Under the pieces are notes generated by a model. That model made no database searches. It was not told where the DNA came from and saw only the letters and a list, made by a program, of their open reading frames with translations. Positions 8,633 through 15,889 of a stretch of 64,000 bases of DNA are shown here, in pieces; position 1 is the first letter of the stretch; each line of letters opens with the position of its first letter. The translations under genes were made by a program, and so were the position numbers. The DNA is from an uncultured Eubacteriales bacterium (lineage in GTDB: Bacteria > Bacillota > Clostridia > Oscillospirales > Oscillospiraceae): the NCBI GenBank assembly GCA_900546295.1, contig URCK01000003.1, positions 3,539-67,538 of the forward strand. Reading direction: 5' to 3'.

Positions 8633-9375
8633 AAAGGACTGTGACGATGGACGACGGCGTTCAGTTCGGGCTTGGCGCGTTTGAGACCATCGCGGTAGAG
8701 CAGGGAAAGGGCGTTCTGCTCTCCCGTCACCTTACGCGCCTTGACCGCTCGGCGCAGTTTCTGGGGCTGGGCGACCTTACGGAGCGCGGCCTTACGATGG
8801 AGCGTGCGGCGGAATGGATCGGCGAAAACTGCCCCGGCCACAGTGCCTGCAAGATCCTGCTGACGCAGGAAAACCTTGTGATGCAGACGCGGCCCAACCC
8901 CTATGGGGCGGCGCGCTACGAGCGCGGCTTTCGCATGGACTTCAGCGCCGTGCGGCGGAATGAAACGTCCCCCCTCACGGGACATAAGACGCTCAACTAT
9001 GGCGACTGTATCCTGGAGCATCGCGCTGCCGCTGCTGCTGGGATGGACGAGCGCATTTTTCTCAACACGCGGGGAAAGCTCGCCGAGGGAACGGTGAGCA
9101 ATCTCTTCCTCGTCTCCGGCGGGCGGATCTATACCCCGGCGCTTTCCTGCGGGCTGCTGCCCGGCGTGCTGCGATCGTATGTCCTCGAACGCTATCGCGT
9201 GGAGGAGGGGGAGATCGACCAGCGCGAGCTGGGAAGCTTTGATGAGTGCTTTGTCACCAACTCCCTCATGGGCGTCATGCCTGTGAAGCAGCTTGGGGAG
9301 CGCATCTTCCCGAGCCGTGAGACGGCGGACCGCCTGCGCTCTGCCTATGAAGCGGAAAAAGAAACGCTCAAATAA
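8629..9375 (+). CDS. pabC: Aminodeoxychorismate lyase
   Basis: PLP enzyme that cuts aminodeoxychorismate into p-aminobenzoate and pyruvate, completing the PABA branch. The 248-residue fold-type IV protein has the likely PLP lysine in TGHKTLNYGD (Lys120) and the cofactor-site stretch LAEGTVSNLFLV. It shares fold with branched-chain and D-amino-acid aminotransferases, but its short length and position as third gene after pabA and pabB with a four-base overlap point to PabC. No plus-strand terminator is obvious after it; the hairpins that follow have their T runs on the other strand. Confidence 0.9.
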   Translation: MKRTVTMDDGVQFGLGAFETIAVEQGKGVLLSRHLTRLDRSAQFLGLGDLTERGLTMERAAEWIGENCPGHSACKILLTQENLVMQTRPNPYGAARYERGFRMDFSAVRRNETSPLTGHKTLNYGDCILEHRAAAAAGMDERIFLNTRGKLAEGTVSNLFLVSGGRIYTPALSCGLLPGVLRSYVLERYRVEEGEIDQRELGSFDECFVTNSLMGVMPVKQLGERIFPSRETADRLRSAYEAEKETLK

Positions 9376-9403
9376 AAAAGCCCCGGATCGGGAACGATCC
9401 GAG
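9374..9403 (-). terminator. Second minus-strand terminator beside pabC
   Basis: Minus-strand stem CTCGGATCG (9395-9403) with CGATCCGGG and a four-base loop, followed by GCTTTTTT. It backs up the terminator of the small RNA candidate and stops minus-strand readthrough into pabC. Confidence 0.65.
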
Positions 9404-9430
9404 ACGAAAAAATCCCTCGCAGGACGGATT

Positions 9431-9577
9431 GAGCAAAAAAATAGATGAGCCTTGACGAATAACCGGGAATCGTCAAGGCTCATCGCTGGGTCTTGGGCTC
9501 TAACATCAATTTAACCTCGCTTTCGGGGATTTGAAAGGTACTTGCTTGTCGGTCGGGTTGACTGCTTCCTTTCTGTA
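9431..9577 (-). ncRNA. Orphan small RNA candidate, about 145 nt
   Basis: The minus strand has a good promoter (9583-9611), about 90 bases with local pairing (GAAAGG with CCTTTC, and a CCCCG-AAAG-CGAGG hairpin), and then a strong terminator (9444-9484 plus T run to 9434). No protein-coding gene of normal size fits. The only ORF with a ribosome site is MLEPKTQR (start at about 9503), whose stop touches the terminator stem. The next minus-strand gene is 3 kb away past the pab operon, so this is not an ordinary leader. It does not match 6S, SRP, tmRNA or a riboswitch class that I recognise. Confidence 0.5.
9434..9484 (-). terminator. Terminator of the small RNA candidate
   Basis: A 15-base perfect stem, GATGAGCCTTGACGA (9444-9458) with its complement (9470-9484), followed on the minus strand by TAT and six or more T. 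Confidence 0.88.
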
Positions 9578-9582
9578 TCTAT

Positions 9583-9611
9583 AAGATAGCACAGGGCGGC
9601 CTGAAAATCAA
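9583..9611 (-). promoter_or_regulatory. Promoter of the small RNA candidate
   Basis: Minus-strand TTGATT (9606-9611), 17-base spacer, TATCTT (9583-9588). Start expected near 9576. Confidence 0.6.
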
Positions 9612-9686
9612 TGCAAGGAAGAGACAAGGTTTCCTGCAAATAATTGGTCATAGCACTGAAACGGAGCAAGAATGTGCAGGGGCGGA

Positions 9687-9715
9687 TTGACTTTCTTGCT
9701 GTTTTGCGGTATCAT
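9687..9715 (+). promoter_or_regulatory. Plus-strand promoter that runs straight into a terminator
   Basis: TTGACT (9687-9692), 17-base spacer, TATCAT (9710-9715). The expected start (about 9722) is only a few bases before the hairpin at 9725, so the product would be about 40 nt. Confidence 0.5.
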
Positions 9716-9724
9716 AAAACTGTT

Positions 9725-9767
9725 GAGGGCTTTCGCGCTAGCGTGAAAGCCCTCACTTTTCCTTTTC
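9725..9767 (+). terminator. Terminator hairpin after degV, possibly bidirectional
   Basis: Stem GAGGGCTTTC (9725-9734) with GAAAGCCCTC (9745-9754), followed on the plus strand by CTTTTCCTTTTC. On the minus strand it follows the stop of the DegV gene, where the T run is weaker (AGTTTTA). Confidence 0.7.
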
Positions 9768-9784
9768 TGAATGTGTGCTCCCGG

Positions 9785-10669
9785 TTACGGCTTTCTGCCG
9801 TTGCAGAAGTAGAAGACCGTGAGAAGGCCCGGGCCGCAGTGCGCGCCGATGACGACGCCGAGGTTGCTGATGGTGATCTCGCCCATGTCCGGGAACGCGG
9901 CGCGCACTTCGTCGCGCACGTGCTCGGCGTCGGCAAGGCAGTCAGCGTTGAGAATGTGCATCGTAAGGCCCTTGGTGTCGACCTCCTTGAGATCGTCCTT
10001 AATGCCGCGCAGGATCTCTGCGAGCGCAGCCTTTCTGCCGCGTACCTTCTTGGCAACGTCGAGCGTGCCGCCGTCTGGCACGTACAGAACGGGCTTGACC
10101 GAGAGGAGCGAGCCGACCAGCGCCGAGGCGTTGGAAACGCGGCCGCCGGCCTTGAGATAGTTGAGATCGTCCACGGTGAAGCGGTGGGCGATCTTGAGCT
10201 TATGCTCCTCGCCCCAGCGGATGACCTCATCGTAGTCCATACCCGCTTCCATGCGCTCGACCATGCTCTCGACCAGAAGGCCGAGGCCGCCGGAGATGCA
10301 GAGCGTGTCCATCACATAGATCTTGCGCTCGGGGTGCTTTTCGCGCGACATCTGCGCGCCGAGCAGCGCCTTTTCATAGGATACGGACATCTTCTTGGAC
10401 ATATCGAGGAAGATGACGTCCTTGCCGCTGTCGAGCAGGGAGTCGAAGAAATCGCAGTAGATATACTCATTGATCATGGAGGTCTTGAGCAGATCTCCGT
10501 TGTTGCGCATGCCCTGATACACTGCCGCGCGTGACTCCTCGCGGCAGTCGTCCTCGTAGAGCTTATCACCGATCGTGTAGCTGTAGCTGATGAAGGGAAT
10601 GTTGTGCTGTTCCAGATACTCCCTCGTGAGATCGGAGGTGGAAGATGTGGCGATGATATAGTTTGGCAT
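9785..10669 (-). CDS. DegV-family fatty-acid-binding protein
   Basis: Soluble two-domain protein that binds a fatty acid; in several Firmicutes, DegV/FakB proteins present fatty acids to a kinase for phospholipid synthesis. The 294-residue product has the N-terminal T-S-S-T-S-D region, the conserved TVDDLNYLKAGGRVSNASAL segment and the C-terminal AHCGPGLLTVFY lipid-pocket motif. ATG 10669 with AAAGGA eight bases before it fits better than the upstream ATG at 10723, which lies close to the -10 box. No FakA gene is in the window. A second member lies at 48867. Family is sure; the lipid and partner are not. Confidence 0.9.
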   Translation of the reverse strand: MPNYIIATSSTSDLTREYLEQHNIPFISYSYTIGDKLYEDDCREESRAAVYQGMRNNGDLLKTSMINEYIYCDFFDSLLDSGKDVIFLDMSKKMSVSYEKALLGAQMSREKHPERKIYVMDTLCISGGLGLLVESMVERMEAGMDYDEVIRWGEEHKLKIAHRFTVDDLNYLKAGGRVSNASALVGSLLSVKPVLYVPDGGTLDVAKKVRGRKAALAEILRGIKDDLKEVDTKGLTMHILNADCLADAEHVRDEVRAAFPDMGEITISNLGVVIGAHCGPGLLTVFYFCNGRKP

Positions 10670-10728
10670 GATACCAATCCTTTCTCGTCGGATGATGGTA
10701 GATTTTCTTGAAGAAAACTTCAAAACTT

Positions 10729-10757
10729 AGTATATGAAGATTTTGGGCCTATGTCAA
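10729..10757 (-). promoter_or_regulatory. Promoter of the degV gene
   Basis: Minus-strand TTGACA (10752-10757), 17-base spacer, TATACT (10729-10734). Confidence 0.75.
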
Positions 10758-10799
10758 TTCAAATATTGGCGATGTGTTGCACGGCGCGCATACTGTATG

Positions 10800-10827
10800 G
10801 AAAGAACGGCGGAAATATCTTCCGCCG
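10800..10827 (-). terminator. Terminator of the symporter gene
   Basis: Stem CGGCGGAA (10807-10814) with TTCCGCCG (10820-10827), then TTCTTT on the minus strand. Confidence 0.7.
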
Positions 10828-10865
10828 CTCTTGAGTATTTTCTGCCCGCTTGCCGTCGAAAGCTG

Positions 10866-12317
10866 TCACGCATTCTTGCTCGTGTAGGGGTCCAGGAACG
10901 GCGTCGGCGCGCGTTTGCAGGTGGCAAGGCTGACGATGACCAGCGCCGCGGCGCAGGCGATGGCGCCCGGAACCGTTGCGCCCAGCCCGAAGGGCAGGCC
11001 CGCGAGTTTCCACCCGATGCAGACGACGAAGCCTGCCGCCATGCCGGAGAGGATGCCCGCCGTGGTCGCCTTTTTCCAGTAGAGCGCGGCAAAGGCGGGG
11101 AGGCCCGCCGACGCGGCGTAAAAGCTCCAGGCAAACATCAGGATACTGTAAGCATTTTTGATATACAGCGCGATGACCAGTGCACCGAGCGGCATGATGA
11201 CTGCGAAAACGCGAGTCAGCCGCAGCTCCTTTTTCTCCGAGATGTCGGGCTTGAAGGTCTTATAGACATCGTGCACGCAGCTTTGCACGGAAACGATGAG
11301 ATAGCTGTCGGCCGTGGACATGATGACCGAGAGAATGCCCGCAAGCGCAAGACCCGTGAGCCCCACGGGCAGGATCTCGATGGCAAGCGCAGGAACGACG
11401 GCGTCAGTCGTGCCGTAAGCGGCGATCTTCTCTGCGCTGACGAGCTGGTGGGCGACCACGCCCATGAACCACACCAGCGGAATGGTGAACCCATAGGCAA
11501 GGGTGCCGAGGAAGAGACCGTTTTTTGCCGCCTTCTGGCTCTTGGCGGCAAAGGCGCGCTGCCACATCTCCGCGCCCGCCAGCGTGAAAACGAAGTAGGT
11601 GATGATATCGCCGACGATGCTGCCGTCGATATAGGGCTTCGCCAGTTCCGGCGTAAGGTTTTGGAAAAAGACGGACAGTCCGCCAAGCTTTACGAGCGAC
11701 GCGGACGGAATGAGGATGTAGACAAAGAGGATCAGCATGATGAACTGAAATACATCCGTATAGATCACGCCGAAAAGGCCCGAGGTGGCGGTATAGATGA
11801 TAAATACGGCGCAGGCGATCAGAGCGCCCATCTCATAGGAGATGCCGATCTCCGCGCCGAGCATATTGATGATTGTGGCCGTCGCCGTGACCTGCGAGGC
11901 AACGGTGCCCATCATGGTGAAGGCGATGAGTCCGCCGAGGATGACCTTGGCCGCCTTCCCGAAGCGCCGTTCAAAAAGATCGGGGATGGACGTGATGCTG
12001 AACGCCGTGCCAACGGCGGAGATGCGCCCGGCGAAGCCGGAGAAAATGAGCATACCCAGCAGGTAGGGCAGCGCCGTCATAATCGCTTTGAAGCCGCTTG
12101 AATAGGCAACGCCTGCGCGGCCCATCAGGCCGCTGCCGCCGATGATGGTGGCGCAGACCGTTGCCATGAGCACGAGCGGGCCGAAGGAACGGCCGCCGAG
12201 ATAATAGTCGTCCATGTCCCTGACCTTTTTTACGACAACAAGTCCTATCGCGACCATTGCGGCGAGATATACGCCGATGATGACAAGATCGATCGTATGA
12301 AGCTGATTGTGTACCAT
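10866..12317 (-). CDS. Sodium:solute symporter family transporter
   Basis: Membrane carrier of the SSF family (relatives of PutP and PanF), which uses the sodium gradient to import a small solute; the solute is unknown. The 483 residues hold about 13 hydrophobic helices. The family signature region is seen in MDDYYLGGRSFGPLVLMAT near the N-terminus and in the helix MSTADSYLIVSVQSCVHDVY. I chose ATG 12317 because AAGGAAGG lies just before it; an upstream ATG at 12359 would add 14 poor-looking residues but overlaps the stop of the 31-residue ORF by four bases, so coupling is possible either way. It is transcribed alone with its own promoter and terminator. Confidence 0.9.
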   Translation of the reverse strand: MVHNQLHTIDLVIIGVYLAAMVAIGLVVVKKVRDMDDYYLGGRSFGPLVLMATVCATIIGGSGLMGRAGVAYSSGFKAIMTALPYLLGMLIFSGFAGRISAVGTAFSITSIPDLFERRFGKAAKVILGGLIAFTMMGTVASQVTATATIINMLGAEIGISYEMGALIACAVFIIYTATSGLFGVIYTDVFQFIMLILFVYILIPSASLVKLGGLSVFFQNLTPELAKPYIDGSIVGDIITYFVFTLAGAEMWQRAFAAKSQKAAKNGLFLGTLAYGFTIPLVWFMGVVAHQLVSAEKIAAYGTTDAVVPALAIEILPVGLTGLALAGILSVIMSTADSYLIVSVQSCVHDVYKTFKPDISEKKELRLTRVFAVIMPLGALVIALYIKNAYSILMFAWSFYAASAGLPAFAALYWKKATTAGILSGMAAGFVVCIGWKLAGLPFGLGATVPGAIACAAALVIVSLATCKRAPTPFLDPYTSKNA

Positions 12318-12355
12318 CAGAACCTTCCTTTCCTGTCCGGCGCAGGCGCCGGAGA

Positions 12356-12451
12356 TCATTCACTGTGGCGGTAGAAACGGGAAACTGCGTGCCGGGCAGA
12401 GGTGATGAGGCGTGCGATCGGCACAGATTGTAAGAGTGCATCGTTATCCAT
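12356..12451 (-). CDS. Possible 31-residue peptide upstream of the symporter
   Basis: A short ORF that begins with ATG behind a near-perfect AAAGGAGGT ribosome site and runs 31 codons (MDNDALLQSVPIARLI, then a basic, aromatic tail). It sits between a strong promoter and the symporter gene, and its stop overlaps the alternative symporter ATG at 12359. It could be a small accessory subunit, a leader peptide, or a coupling device. There is no family that I recognise. The ribosome site and placement support translation; function is unknown. Confidence 0.45.
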   Translation of the reverse strand: MDNDALLQSVPIARLITSARHAVSRFYRHSE

Positions 12452-12483
12452 CTTCAAAACCTCCTTTGAATATCTATGCAACC

Positions 12484-12512
12484 AGTATACCAACTGTCTG
12501 CCGGACGGTCAA
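12484..12512 (-). promoter_or_regulatory. Promoter of the peptide-symporter unit
   Basis: Minus-strand TTGACC (12507-12512), 17-base spacer, TATACT (12484-12489). Confidence 0.75.
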
Positions 12513-12633
12513 GGATAGCTTTGAACTTTTTGCGCACCGCTGCAACTTTGTCACACAACGCCGCGACGGATGCTCCCCGTGCGGTCCTGCCGGCGGTCCG
12601 GCCACTTTTTCAGCAAGCCGGGCGGGTTGACTA

Positions 12634-12662
12634 TTGCGCTTTGGTGAAAAACGCCGTATACT
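12634..12662 (+). promoter_or_regulatory. Promoter of the CARF-nuclease gene
   Basis: TTGCGC (12634-12639), 17-base spacer, TATACT (12657-12662), 30 bases before the ATG. Confidence 0.5.
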
Positions 12663-12691
12663 GGGGAAAACTGGGGAAAGGCGGACGGAGC

Positions 12692-13870
12692 ATGAATACA
12701 TTGATCGAGTTATATGACGAGCGCGCCATTGAGAACATTCTGGCGCCGGATATGTTCCGCCCGCAGCGCATCGTCTACCTCTGTCCCGGCGAGATCGTGC
12801 GGGACCGCACGCGGCAGGAGAAGATGGCCGCCTTTTTCCGGCGGCGCGGCTGGGAGCCGGAGCTTGTTTTCCTGGAGGCAAGTTTGTTCAAGGCCGACCG
12901 CATCCTGCGCCAGCTTATCACCGTCGGTGAAAAATACCCGGACTGCGCCGTTGACGTGACCGGCGGCAGCGACGCCGCGCTCTTTGCGGCGGGGATGTTT
13001 ACCGCGCAAAAGGGCGTGCCCGCCTTTACCTATTCCCGAAAAAAGAACCGTTTTTACGACATTTCCGGCGCACCCTTCGCAGATGATCTGTGCTGCGACC
13101 TTCTGTATTCCATCGAGGACTTTTTCCTCATGGCGGGCGGAACGCTGCTCCCCGGACGGGTGGATAACCATGTGCTTTCCCGCTATCTTTCGGATTTTGA
13201 TCCGTTTTTCGACTGCTTCCTGCACTTTCGGCGGGAATGGCCGAATATCATTTCCTATATTCAGCGGGTGTCGCCCTCGGAATACGGGCAGATCCCGCCC
13301 CTTGCCGTTGCGGGCGGCTACACCGTGAAGGGCGAGCACGGGACGCGCAACACCGCCAACGAAGAAGCGCTCTATGCACTCGAGCGCCTTGGTTTTATTT
13401 GCGATCTTTCAATTGTGCCCGGCGAGCGGGTGTCCTTCCGCTTCCGCGACCTCAACACCAGAGCGTGGCTGCGGGATGTGGGGAGCGTTCTGGAGCTTTA
13501 TACCTACAAGGCCTGTCTCGACTCCGGCATCTTCCACGATGTCATCAGCAGCGCCGTGGTGCGCTGGGACGATGTGCTGGGTCATAGCAGCGTTTCCAAC
13601 GAGATCGACGTGATGGCGGCGCGGGGCGTGATCCCGCTCTTTCTCAGCTGCAAGGCCTGCGACATCCGCACCGAGGCGCTCAACGAGCTTGCTATCCTGC
13701 GCGATCGCTTCGGCGGCAAGGGCGCCAAGGCGGTCATCGTCACGACCGAGCCCTGCCACGCAGCTGCCCGCCACCGCGCCGCGCAGCTGGGCATTGCGGT
13801 CATCGACCTGGAGGAACTTAAGACGGGCCAGCTTGTACACCGGCTGAAGGTGATCATGAAAGCAGAATAA
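12692..13870 (+). CDS. Card1-like CARF-domain nuclease (DUF1887 family)
   Basis: A 392-residue protein with an N-terminal CARF-type Rossmann domain (about 1-145; nucleotide-loop motif VDVTGGSDAALFAAG at 88-102), a linker with a small wing, and a C-terminal PD-(D/E)XK nuclease domain (about 255-392). Relatives such as Card1/Can2 are switched on by cyclic oligoadenylate from type III CRISPR complexes and cut nucleic acid. Likely catalytic positions are Glu268, Asp306 in EIDVM and Lys321 in SCK; the residue two before the lysine is Ser instead of the usual Glu/Gln. ATG 12692 has GGACGGAG before it; the longer frame upstream runs through the promoter. It is a lone gene with its own promoter and terminator, and no CRISPR or cas gene is in view. 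Confidence 0.85.
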   Translation: MNTLIELYDERAIENILAPDMFRPQRIVYLCPGEIVRDRTRQEKMAAFFRRRGWEPELVFLEASLFKADRILRQLITVGEKYPDCAVDVTGGSDAALFAAGMFTAQKGVPAFTYSRKKNRFYDISGAPFADDLCCDLLYSIEDFFLMAGGTLLPGRVDNHVLSRYLSDFDPFFDCFLHFRREWPNIISYIQRVSPSEYGQIPPLAVAGGYTVKGEHGTRNTANEEALYALERLGFICDLSIVPGERVSFRFRDLNTRAWLRDVGSVLELYTYKACLDSGIFHDVISSAVVRWDDVLGHSSVSNEIDVMAARGVIPLFLSCKACDIRTEALNELAILRDRFGGKGAKAVIVTTEPCHAAARHRAAQLGIAVIDLEELKTGQLVHRLKVIMKAE

Positions 13871-13875
13871 AGAAC

Positions 13876-13912
13876 ATACGGAGGGTCAGGAGACCCTCCG
13901 TATTGTTCTTTT
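13876..13912 (+). terminator. Terminator of the CARF-nuclease gene
   Basis: Stem ATACGGAGGGTC (13876-13887), loop AGGA, GACCCTCCGTAT (13892-13903), followed by TGTTCTTTTG. Confidence 0.85.
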
Positions 13913-13957
13913 GATTTCAATTAGCCGTAGGCGCGGACGAAGGCGGTGCTGCTTCAT
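13886..13957 (-). CDS. Possible 23-residue basic peptide after DUF1003
   Basis: On the minus strand ATG 13957 lies six bases after a full AAGGAGG ribosome site and opens 23 codons rich in Arg and Lys (MKQHRLRPRLRLIEIK and on), ending inside the terminator hairpin. It follows the DUF1003 gene by 47 bases on the same strand. The strong ribosome site is the only support; it may be chance or a remnant. Confidence 0.28.
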   Translation of the reverse strand: MKQHRLRPRLRLIEIKRTIRRVS

Positions 13958-14004
13958 ATCTTTCCTCCTTGTCTGTGACCGTTGGTGGATGCGGGTGAGA
14001 AGAT

Positions 14005-14529
14005 TTATTCTTCCTTTGCAGAAGCGGATTCTTCCTTTCTTCCCTCCTCCGCGAGATGCTTTTCGAGCGCGGACTCGCGGGCGAGAATGGCGTTTACCTT
14101 GTCGTAGAGGTCTTCGATCATGATCTCCGTTTTGAGGTTGACCTTATAATCGTTCTCCGCGCGGCGGCGGTCCTTTTCCTCCTGCCGGTTCTGGCTCATC
14201 ATGATGAGCGGCGCTTGAATGGCCGCGACGCACGAGAGCACGAGGTTCAGCAGAATGAAAGGAAAGGGGTCGAACGCCTTTGCCGCGAGCAGCGTGTTGA
14301 TGAGCATCCAGAGGATCAGTACGCCGGTGAAGGCGAAGATGAACGCCCAGCTGCCCGCGAATTTGGCAATGGCGTCCGCCGCCCGCTGGCCAATGGTGTA
14401 TCTTTCCTTTTCGCCTGCGAGATTTTCGGAAATTTTGCTGTTCGCCAGCAGGTTCAGCACCTCTTCATCCGTCATGTCGTGGCGGATATCCTTGAGGACT
14501 TCTCTCAAAAGCTTTCTGTTTTCTTTCAT
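14005..14529 (-). CDS. DUF1003 family membrane protein
   Basis: A 174-residue protein of a widespread family without known biochemical role. It has a soluble N-terminal part, two membrane helices at about residues 58-80 and 88-110 (the second containing FILLNLVLSCVAAIQAPLIMM, the family hallmark), and a charged coiled-coil tail beginning with SQNRQEEKDRRRAENDY. The sequence around the first helix (GSWAFIFAF) is also typical. It is the second gene after pucR on the minus strand, with a hairpin between the two, so they may share a transcript. Family call firm; function unknown. Confidence 0.9.
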   Translation of the reverse strand: MKENRKLLREVLKDIRHDMTDEEVLNLLANSKISENLAGEKERYTIGQRAADAIAKFAGSWAFIFAFTGVLILWMLINTLLAAKAFDPFPFILLNLVLSCVAAIQAPLIMMSQNRQEEKDRRRAENDYKVNLKTEIMIEDLYDKVNAILARESALEKHLAEEGRKEESASAKEE

Positions 14530-14550
14530 ATTATCATCCTTTTCTATCTG

Positions 14551-14572
14551 ACCGGCGCGATCGCGCGCCGGT
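14551..14572. repeat. Inverted repeat between pucR and the DUF1003 gene
   Basis: Nine-base perfect arms, ACCGGCGCG (14551-14559) and CGCGCCGGT (14564-14572), with loop ATCG. There is no clear T run on the minus strand, so it looks more like an intercistronic hairpin than a terminator. Confidence 0.6.
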
Positions 14573-14573
14573 T

Positions 14574-15803
14574 TTATGCTTCGTTTTTCGGCGCGCGCAG
14601 GAAAAAGTCCGGCCCTTTGCTCTCAAACAGAATGAGCGACGCGCCGAGCAGCAGGTCTGCGTGCAGGGACGGTTCCTCCAGCGGAATCGCGAAATCCTCC
14701 TGCAATCTGCGGATGCGGTAGAGCACGGTGTTGCGGTGGGTGTAGAGCGCGTCGCTGGTTTGTTTCAGTGAATGGCAGCAGATGAGGTAGTGATAGAGCG
14801 TTTCGCAGTACTGCGTGCCCTTTTCGCGGTCGTGAACGGCAAGGCGGCGAAGCTCCGGCGAAACAAGGTCGCTCCGGCCCTCCAGATTTTTTAGCAGCAG
14901 CGGTGTGCGCAGCTGCTGCGCCGAGCAGACGGCTTCGCCGTGGAAGCGCGCATCCTTCATCAGCTCCAATGCCTCGCGCGCCGTGCGATAGAGCTGCGGG
15001 AGGGTGAAAAGGTCGTCGATCGGCGCAGAGATGAGGATCTTGAGCTGAAATTCCTCCGCAAGCTCGGAAAAGATGTCGCTATCCCCCTCTCGATGCAGGA
15101 AGAGGAAAACGTCACCCTTATATAAAAAGGGGTGGCTGTCGGGGATCTGCGCTTCCAGCTCCTCCTTTAAGTGCCGCTTTCCCATGTAAGCGCTGTGGTA
15201 GGTCTCAAGGTCGATGAGGGCGAAGGCGCACGGGTGAAAGTCCGCAAGGTAGGTGCCGGAGGCCTGAAGCTGAAAATACGCGGCGGAGGAAAATCCGCCG
15301 TCCAGCAGGTGCATGAGAATGTCCTCCGCCGTTTCAAAGGGCTTGTCCTGATGGCTCGCCTCCACAAACAGCTGCTTGGAGAGGATGTGCTCCACCAGCT
15401 CCCAGGTCTGCGGCGGGATATTTTCCAAGTGCCCGTCCGTATCTACGCAGATGAGGCAGCCGAGGCGCACGCCCGCGCTGATAAGCGGCGCAAAACGCCG
15501 CCGATAGGGGCTATCCGCCAGCTGGACATAGTCCGCCCAACCGGCTGTGAGCATTGGGTTTCTGCTGATGATCGCGCCGGCCTCGTAGGAGATCTCGCCG
15601 CGGCGCACGGCGGTTTCGAAGAGCGCATCGGAAAAGCCGAGCGGCAGGTAATGCGCCGCAATATGAAAGGTGTCGTCCAGCACCAGAAGCGGGCAGCCCA
15701 GCAGTTCCCCTGTGCTCAGCGCTAACTGCCGGAGATCATCCTGCGAAAAGAACTCCTCCAGCAGAGCCTCTGCATTGCACGACTCCCAGCGTTTTTCCTC
15801 CAT
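14574..15803 (-). CDS. PucR/CdaR-type transcriptional regulator
   Basis: A 409-residue regulator with a ligand-sensing N-terminal region and a C-terminal PucR helix-turn-helix. The HTH is clear near residues 340-385: HSLKQTSDALYTHRNTVLYR followed by IRRLQEDF, where the H-R-N-T-V-x-Y-R pattern is diagnostic. Such proteins often control purine, amino acid or sugar-acid catabolism genes beside them; here the only neighbours are DUF1003 and the CARF gene, so the target is unclear. It starts at ATG 15803 behind GGAGG. A hairpin sits between promoter and start. Confidence 0.9.
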   Translation of the reverse strand: MEEKRWESCNAEALLEEFFSQDDLRQLALSTGELLGCPLLVLDDTFHIAAHYLPLGFSDALFETAVRRGEISYEAGAIISRNPMLTAGWADYVQLADSPYRRRFAPLISAGVRLGCLICVDTDGHLENIPPQTWELVEHILSKQLFVEASHQDKPFETAEDILMHLLDGGFSSAAYFQLQASGTYLADFHPCAFALIDLETYHSAYMGKRHLKEELEAQIPDSHPFLYKGDVFLFLHREGDSDIFSELAEEFQLKILISAPIDDLFTLPQLYRTAREALELMKDARFHGEAVCSAQQLRTPLLLKNLEGRSDLVSPELRRLAVHDREKGTQYCETLYHYLICCHSLKQTSDALYTHRNTVLYRIRRLQEDFAIPLEEPSLHADLLLGASLILFESKGPDFFLRAPKNEA

Positions 15804-15822
15804 GGTCCGCCTCCTTCTTCGG

Positions 15823-15841
15823 CTTGTGCATTCGGCACAAG
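15823..15841. repeat. Inverted repeat in the pucR 5' region
   Basis: CTTGTGC (15823-15829) and GCACAAG (15835-15841) with loop ATTCG, between the pucR -10 box and its ribosome site. It is a possible operator for autoregulation. On the plus strand it is followed by TCGTTTTTTC and could also end transcripts heading away from pucR. Confidence 0.5.
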
Positions 15842-15854
15842 TCGTTTTTTCTTT

Positions 15855-15883
15855 ATTGTATCGGCAGCTTCTTGTTTTTGCAA
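15855..15883 (-). promoter_or_regulatory. Promoter of pucR
   Basis: Minus-strand TTGCAA (15878-15883), 17-base spacer, TACAAT (15855-15860). Confidence 0.6.
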
Positions 15884-15889
15884 GAGGAA

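Noticed and set aside
9431..9611. SRP or 6S RNA
   Set aside because: A GGAAGCAG string recalls the SRP tetraloop region, but the flanking bases do not pair as required and the 6S open-bubble shape is not seen.
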